The notes below the pieces were generated by a model. That model searched no databases. It was not told the origin of the DNA and saw nothing but the letters and a program-made list of their open reading frames with translations. A stretch of 64,000 nt of DNA from Lasioglossum baleicum (taxonomy: Eukaryota > Arthropoda > Insecta > Hymenoptera > Halictidae): positions 8,866,001 through 8,930,000 of the forward strand of contig NC_134930.1 in assembly GCF_051020765.1 (NCBI RefSeq). Direction: 5' to 3'. Shown one piece after another: positions 63,483 to 64,000 of the stretch. A program made the position numbers and the translations under genes. The stretch's first letter is position 1. The number at the start of each line of letters is the position of its first letter.

Positions 63483-63953
63483 TCACACTACGATGCGGGC
63501 GCAACGGCGCAATATGGACGCCATACGTGCCAGGCACCAGACGTCTTCTTGCTGGATCTTCTGCGGCGCGGCGATGAGCAGCGGGACACTCCTCTGGTTT
63601 GCGCTGGTTTCGGTCGGTCCTTGAGTGGCTTTGGCTGGCACAATTTCTTCCGCGCAGAACGATCGCGTTCTTCCGCGCCGGGTCACGGTGACACGGATGT
63701 CTGCTTGTACGGCGCCTTCTACCGCCGGAACGGTCGGCACGTGGGTGGATTAGCAGCGCCCGCCGTTGCTGGCCGAGGCGCTTCGCCATGGTGACGCCCG
63801 TCGGTTGCTTGGACCCGTGTCCTGGGCAGTGTCCTGCTCGCACGGCCGGTGTATATCCGATCCGCGGCGGTCGGGGTAGCGGCTTGATGCGACACGGTCG
63901 TGTTGGCTGACGCCCTGGGAGCTGGAAGTCCTCGTTGGAGACATAGTCGCCAT
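63483..63953 (-). pseudogene. GC-rich frame with one internal stop
   Basis: From an ATG at 63953 in good context (GTCGCCATGG) one frame runs MATMSPTRTSSSQGV.. to ..ARIVV and TGA at 63483, broken once by TAA at 63750-63752. About 155 codons, rich in Arg, Ser and Ala. An in-frame TAG precedes the ATG. It adjoins the foldback repeat and may be the start of a retroelement ORF1 continuing nowhere visible. Other frames here are also open because of GC content, so coding status is weak. Confidence 0.25.
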
Positions 63954-64000
63954 GGCGACGGTGCTCGTCCTCTAGCTGCTGGAGGAACACGTCGAGTTCG

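Noticed and set aside
63273..63794. 173-codon plus-strand ORF at the window end
   Set aside because: It starts inside a palindrome arm and is the GC-driven shadow of minus-strand frames; its N-terminal sequence is mirrored by the ORF in the other arm (63201 down).

Overview
The window looks like nuclear DNA of an insect, most likely a hymenopteran such as an ant. The evidence is an AT-rich background, small intron-split trypsin-family genes with GT/AG introns, and many short inverted-repeat DNA transposons of the mariner/Tc1, piggyBac, hAT, Harbinger and Transib types. The species cannot be settled from the sequence alone. There is no sign of prokaryotic operons, CRISPR arrays or viral genomes.

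The only convincing host genes are two trypsin-like serine proteases in tandem on the minus strand. Protease B (44661 down to 34057) is complete in six coding exons: signal peptide, R|IIGG activation site, His, Asp and Ser exons, 268 residues. Its S1 pocket residue 189 is Gly, which points to chymotrypsin- or elastase-like specificity. Protease A (about 26537 down to 3117) has the same His, Asp and Ser exons with matching splice phases and has Asp189, hence trypsin-like. Its first exon (26450-26537) is a tentative prediction. B has an extra intron that splits the exon that is single in A. Both are probably secreted zymogens activated by cleavage after Arg, for example digestive, venom or haemolymph proteases.

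Almost everything else is mobile DNA, much of it inside the protease introns. Region by region: 0-3 kb, a transposon-derived ORF fragment, a 49-bp mariner relic and a foldback element; 3-26 kb, gene A with at least fifteen insertions in its introns; 27-34 kb, nested piggyBac-like and Harbinger-like MITEs and a (GA)n tract; 34-45 kb, gene B with further MITEs; 45-50 kb, a hAT-like MITE and a three-element nest (a mariner MITE holding a Tc1 element with a broken transposase and a TTAA-flanked palindrome); 50-54 kb, a hairpin MITE, a solo LTR with 4-bp target duplication and a Tc1-type MITE; 55-60 kb, a 1-kb MITE with repeated internal motifs, a hAT fragment and short MITEs; 60-64 kb, a GC-rich foldback repeat interrupted by a 2.4-kb Transib-like element that itself carries a 1-kb palindrome with a tRNA-like sequence in each arm.

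The most interesting signals are two non-autonomous Transib-like elements (12680-13381 and 60622-63058). Their ends carry the heptamer CACAGTG, as in V(D)J recombination signals, flanked by a 5-bp CGTCG duplication, and all four ends share the 12-mer CACGCGACATTT at the same distance. Several insertions can be dated relative to each other because an uninterrupted copy of the target repeat is also in the window.
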